From: JBMOKT01 sp049323895
GTDB lineage: Bacteria > Bacillota > Peptococcia > Peptococcales > BICA1-8
NCBI GenBank assembly: GCA_049323895.1
Contig: JBMOKT010000006.1
Coordinates: 62,001-126,000 of the forward strand
Length of the DNA: 64,000 nucleotides
Direction of reading: 5' to 3'
Part shown: one piece after another, positions 60,719 through 64,000 of the stretch
Layout: the number at the start of each line of letters is the position of its first letter
Position numbering within the stretch: the stretch's first letter is position 1
The notes under the pieces: model-generated
Database searches by the model: none
Seen by the model: only the letters and a program-made list of their open reading frames with translations
What the model was told of the DNA's origin: nothing
Position numbers and translations under genes: made by a program

Positions 60719-63352
60719 CTTAACAACTTCATATACTTTATTATTAGCTAAATAAATATCCACTAAATCATTCAATTTAAAGTCAGAAGGCGTTAACTGA
60801 ACTGCTCCCTGGTGCAGATAGGCAGTAGTCAGCATATCATACTGCTGCCAATTGGTCTGGGTAACCTGAAGGTATATTCTGGTTTTGTCCTTATAAATTG
60901 CACCAACTTTACCGCTAACCTTATTCATCAAGCTGTATACCTTACCACCGCTTAGGTTCTCTTCTACAGCTACCCTGTCGCCAACGGCTACAACACCTAA
61001 ATGATAGTAAGTTTGGCCATTTTTAACAACCCGGCTGCTGCTGTCGAACTTATAGTTCAAGCTGCGTCCATCAAAGGTCTGTAAAGCAATAGTATTATCA
61101 ACAGAACTAACTGAAGTTACCGTTCCTATTAAAAGAGGTGCAATTTCTACCTTTTGTAAAGTATATCCAAGGAATGTTGCCTTAACTATATCATTGACCT
61201 TTAAGTCGCTGACTTTGGCATTGTCATTGCCGGATATATTTAATTCAACAGCGCTGTAGAAGTATAGATACCTGCTGTTATTGCCGGAATCTATTACTTT
61301 AACTCTGCTGGAGCTGGTATATGTCTCAACAACTTTATATGTAATTGTCCGCTGTACCTTTATGTCCGAAATCTTGCCATTTTCAATTTTAACCTCTACC
61401 ACGTCACCTTTTGCTATATCGTCTAAATCAGGACTACTGATGTCTTCCATATCAATATCAAAACCTGACGCTAATGAATAACTCTTGGTTTCACCTGTTT
61501 CAAGGGTTAATTCAATTACTTTGGTACTGCTGCTTACCCTGACAATGGTTCCTAATATGGTATCTTTAGCTGACAGGTAAGTAATTTTGTCCTCTGTAAG
61601 TTCGATTTCAACCTGCATATCCTTTTTAACCTCATGGAGGTATGCATCGTCATCGTTATTTACCAATATTTCAGCAGAAGAAGCAATTTCATATGCATTA
61701 AGCTGACCGGAGCTATCACGAATTGTTAAAATCCTATTTGTATAATCAGTACTTACAACTACCCCTTTTGTCATTTCATGGAGTTTACGGTTAGTAACAG
61801 TAAGGCTTGTAATTTTACCATTTTCAATTTTAACCTCTATGGTATCACCGACCAATATGTCTGCAAAAGCCCCTGACTGCCCGTTAAAGTCAATGGAAGC
61901 ATTGTTATCTACAAAATGGGCCTTTAACTGGTTATCACTTGTTTGATAGGTAATAATCCTGCTATCGGAACTTATCTGCTTGATAATACCTGAGGAGGAA
62001 AGGTCAACCTCCGAGGCAACCAGGGTTATTTTGGTTATTAAACCATCACTTTCTTCTATTTGCAGTTTATCCCCTTCCTTGATATCGTTTATAGATGCAA
62101 AACGGTTATTAGAGATACTTATCTGAGTATTATCGCCATACAGATATGCTGCAAGACCACCTTCATTTTTTAAAGTTAACAGCCTTAAAGTTTTGTCTAT
62201 ATGGAATACAATACCCTGCCCGCTTCCACCAGTATAACCAGAGACAATTGTAACCTTTACGGGACGTCCATTACTATCTAAGCTAATACTAAGTTCCTGA
62301 TCCTTGACAATATTCTCTATGGTTAGAACGGTGTTTGGCTGGCTATCTTTAACAATTTTGGTTACCCCTTGCAAGGCTATGGTCTCAATTTTATTATTCT
62401 TATTTTTAATGACTATGGTGTTTTCCCCGGGAAAAACCTGTAAAACAGTTCCGGTAACACTAATTGTTTTTGCCTGGGGGGGATTCAAATCCAAGTATTT
62501 AACTATATTACTGTCTACTATGACATAAACCCGGTCATTTACCTGTAAATCGGTGACCCATATTTCCCCGTTATTTCCATACAAATTAGAGCTGATATTG
62601 CATACCAGTGTATATTCCTCACCATTGTCCCCTAATACTGTAATATTAGAACCATTTATACCTGTAACTTTACCAATGACCACATTATTTGCTTTGAGGT
62701 CCAAATAACCTTCTGTCCGGCTTAAAAAGGCAGCAATTTGCGCCCGGGTAACAGGTTGATTAGGATTGAACTTATTACCGTCACTGCCCTTTATTAGACC
62801 GTATTTATCAGCTACTTTTACATAGTTAAGATATTCAAAGGGAATGGCGTAAGAATCAGAATAAGATAAAATTTCTTCCGATACACTATTTGTTTCGCCT
62901 TCCTTCCCAATCATCCTGACTAAAAGTTGGGCAACCCAGGCCCTGGTTGCATCCTTATTCCACTGAAAATATTCATCGTCAATCAAGCCTTCATCAACAC
63001 CTACTAAGGCAGCCCCTTTTGCCCAGTCAGGGACACTAAAGGATAGGGTTCTGCTCTTATCAATTTGGTCCTCCTTACTGGAAAGACCCATAGTCCTAAG
63101 GGCCATAATAACTGCTTCCAACTGCCCTACCGCTTGGTCCGGCTTATAATAACGCAATCCGTTTACTTCGTAGCCGCTGGTAACATTACGAAGGTTCATT
63201 TTTGTAATAACCTGCTTAGCCCAATGATTGTTCTCTACATCGGGGAAGTATCCATATTTGATATTATAGCTGAAAGCCGACATTGGTAATGCAATAGTAA
63301 AGCAAAATATTAGTAGTAAGATAACTGCTGCATTTTTAATTTTCTTATTCAT
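60713..63352 (-). CDS. S-layer-homology-domain surface protein with about nine beta-repeat modules
   Basis: The 879-residue protein has a signal peptide (about 1-28, ending near SAFS) and three SLH motifs in the first 200 residues, including YFPDVENNHWAKQVITKM and GSDGNKFNPNQPVTRAQIAAF. These normally bind secondary wall polymer. The remaining 670 residues consist of about nine related segments of 65-80 residues, each with a GTVTxV-like start and a GDxVEVKxENGKI-like end. ATG 63352 follows GGAGG; the GTG four codons upstream overlaps it. A structural or adhesive cell-surface role is inferred. Confidence 0.9.
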   Translation of the reverse strand: MNKKIKNAAVILLLIFCFTIALPMSAFSYNIKYGYFPDVENNHWAKQVITKMNLRNVTSGYEVNGLRYYKPDQAVGQLEAVIMALRTMGLSSKEDQIDKSRTLSFSVPDWAKGAALVGVDEGLIDDEYFQWNKDATRAWVAQLLVRMIGKEGETNSVSEEILSYSDSYAIPFEYLNYVKVADKYGLIKGSDGNKFNPNQPVTRAQIAAFLSRTEGYLDLKANNVVIGKVTGINGSNITVLGDNGEEYTLVCNISSNLYGNNGEIWVTDLQVNDRVYVIVDSNIVKYLDLNPPQAKTISVTGTVLQVFPGENTIVIKNKNNKIETIALQGVTKIVKDSQPNTVLTIENIVKDQELSISLDSNGRPVKVTIVSGYTGGSGQGIVFHIDKTLRLLTLKNEGGLAAYLYGDNTQISISNNRFASINDIKEGDKLQIEESDGLITKITLVASEVDLSSSGIIKQISSDSRIITYQTSDNQLKAHFVDNNASIDFNGQSGAFADILVGDTIEVKIENGKITSLTVTNRKLHEMTKGVVVSTDYTNRILTIRDSSGQLNAYEIASSAEILVNNDDDAYLHEVKKDMQVEIELTEDKITYLSAKDTILGTIVRVSSSTKVIELTLETGETKSYSLASGFDIDMEDISSPDLDDIAKGDVVEVKIENGKISDIKVQRTITYKVVETYTSSSRVKVIDSGNNSRYLYFYSAVELNISGNDNAKVSDLKVNDIVKATFLGYTLQKVEIAPLLIGTVTSVSSVDNTIALQTFDGRSLNYKFDSSSRVVKNGQTYYHLGVVAVGDRVAVEENLSGGKVYSLMNKVSGKVGAIYKDKTRIYLQVTQTNWQQYDMLTTAYLHQGAVQLTPSDFKLNDLVDIYLANNKVYEVVKK

Positions 63353-63461
63353 AACTACCTCCACCCCTTGTTATTAATCCCTTTCTTTATTTTCGACAGC
63401 CTTCTTTTTAATCCTCCTGAATTTACCAAATTTCTTATAAAATTTGTCCATTTACAAATCC

Positions 63462-63467
63462 ATTATA
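63462..63467 (-). promoter_or_regulatory. possible -10 box for the SLH protein gene
   Basis: TATAAT on the minus strand is preceded by a TTGTTT-like -35 at a short spacing of about 15 bp. It would give a leader of about 100 nt. The weak -35 makes this tentative. Confidence 0.35.
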
Positions 63468-63585
63468 TGGACGTTTTTTTGAAAACAAGGTTCCCTGCCC
63501 ATTGAATTATTTTAACTACAATATTTTTTTTGCCTATGTTAAAATTTAAAAGTCTAATCTATTAGAGATAAAGGTGTGAGAACAT

Positions 63586-64000
63586 ATGGATAATAAAAAT
63601 CCTATAGGTATCATTGATTCTGGTGTGGGGGGCCTTACAGTTGTAAAAGAACTGCAGATACTCCTGCCTCACGAGGATATAATATACCTGGGAGACAATA
63701 AAAACGTTCCCTACGGCAGTAAAAGCAGGGATGAAATTGTTAATTTAACAAAGAATTTGCTTAATTTTCTGATTGATAAGGATGTTAAGCTGGTTGGTAT
63801 AGGGTGTAATACTATTTCCACTGTCTTAAAGGATATCGTCCCTGATTATGGGATTAAAATTTTAGGTATTATTGACCCTGTAGTCGGGCATCTCGCCCAA
63901 GGGGAAGAAAAGACAATTGGCTTAATCGCCACTCCTTTTACTGTTTCAACAAAGTATTATGAGCAAATGCTAAACAGCCTTAATAAAAACATTAAAGTCA
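63586..64000 (+). CDS. murI: glutamate racemase, 3' part missing
   Basis: MurI makes D-glutamate for peptidoglycan. The first 138 codons encode IGIIDSGVGGLTVVKELQ with the catalytic-site DSG, YLGDNKNVPYGSKS, and the first catalytic Cys in GIGCNTIS, all in family order. The substitutions DNKNVPYG and GCNTIS differ from the usual DTARVPYG and ACNTAS, so an aspartate/glutamate racemase relative is possible. AGGTG lies upstream of ATG 63586. The gene runs off the window. Confidence 0.88.
   Translation, partial: MDNKNPIGIIDSGVGGLTVVKELQILLPHEDIIYLGDNKNVPYGSKSRDEIVNLTKNLLNFLIDKDVKLVGIGCNTISTVLKDIVPDYGIKILGIIDPVVGHLAQGEEKTIGLIATPFTVSTKYYEQMLNSLNKNIKV

Noticed and set aside
3870..63300. Many plus-strand frames of 60-230 codons opposite the large minus-strand genes
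   Set aside because: They overlap well-identified genes, lack ribosome binding sites and show no recognisable motifs.
1..64000. Prophage, integrative element or insertion sequence
   Set aside because: No transposase, integrase, phage structural gene or long terminal repeats were found. Gene order looks like a normal chromosome and the repeats are all short.

Overview
The window reads as a chromosomal segment of an anaerobic, endospore-forming Firmicute of the class Clostridia. The evidence is gene content: an A-B-C spore germination receptor operon, two GerMN lipoproteins, a short alpha/beta-type small acid-soluble spore protein (SASP), the sporulation-type protease LonB, a cortex/wall amidase, the redox regulator Rex, and butyrate kinase with phosphotransbutyrylase. 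Intergenic DNA is AT-rich and ribosome binding sites are strong (AGGAGG/GGGGTG types). Species cannot be named from this. No prophage, transposase or CRISPR array was seen.

Layout. 1-7.2 kb is a proteostasis block on the minus strand: lon (cut by the window edge), lonB, clpX, clpP and tig, with one SASP gene inserted on the plus strand. 7.2-8.4 kb holds eight minus-strand tRNA genes (Gly, Leu, Lys, Gln, His, Arg, Gly, Pro), with at least two sigma-A promoters and arrays of 7-nt repeats in the spacers. 8.4-11.7 kb is a housekeeping run (phosphodiesterase, rdgB, rph, beta-lactamase-fold hydrolase, UPF0316 membrane protein). 12-20.3 kb carries envelope and spore genes: SH3b/AMIN amidase, GerMN lipoprotein, germination receptor C, B and A subunits, and lgt. 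20.4-27.5 kb holds paaK with an ACT protein, a YitT transporter-like protein, an ArsR regulator, rex, cobT behind a cobalamin riboswitch and terminator, nfo, and a Crp/Fnr regulator. 27.6-40.9 kb is mixed: lactate-utilisation genes (a LutB-LutA fusion and lutC), a DUF362 ferredoxin protein, ogt, a HAD hydrolase, a probable papain-fold peptidase, a Ca2+/cation antiporter, several orphan small proteins, a 2-hydroxyacid dehydrogenase, a second GerMN lipoprotein and a DUF421 protein. 41-43 kb is buk-ptb. 44.5-52.1 kb is a compact aromatic amino-acid operon, aroF-tyrA-aroA-aroE-aroC-aroK-aroB-aroH, behind a leader terminator. 52.4-64 kb holds an EamA transporter, a thioesterase, an unlisted 37-residue membrane protein, DUF218 and YbaK proteins, a MutM-type glycosylase, a cysteine desulfurase-thiI pair, a DEAD-box helicase, a decayed glutamate-synthase small-subunit gene, a large S-layer-homology protein, and the start of a glutamate racemase gene.

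How the parts work together. LonA, LonB and ClpXP with trigger factor handle protein folding and turnover, and LonB and the SASP link this block to sporulation. Ptb and Buk convert butyryl-CoA to butyrate plus ATP. LutABC-type proteins suggest lactate oxidation, and Rex would sense NADH/NAD+. The aro operon covers every step from DAHP to chorismate except dehydroquinate dehydratase, then branches to tyrosine.

The most unusual signal is not a gene. Most longer intergenic gaps contain short arrays with 7-nt periodicity (for example TAGTGGC, GACTTCA, AATGGTC units), plus other dispersed motifs of about 20-30 bp. Further points are a likely AUU start codon on tyrA, an attenuator-like leader before aroF, a clear 37-codon gene at 54009-54122, and a pseudogene with a visible 5-bp duplication. 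I did not find a convincing new multi-gene system.
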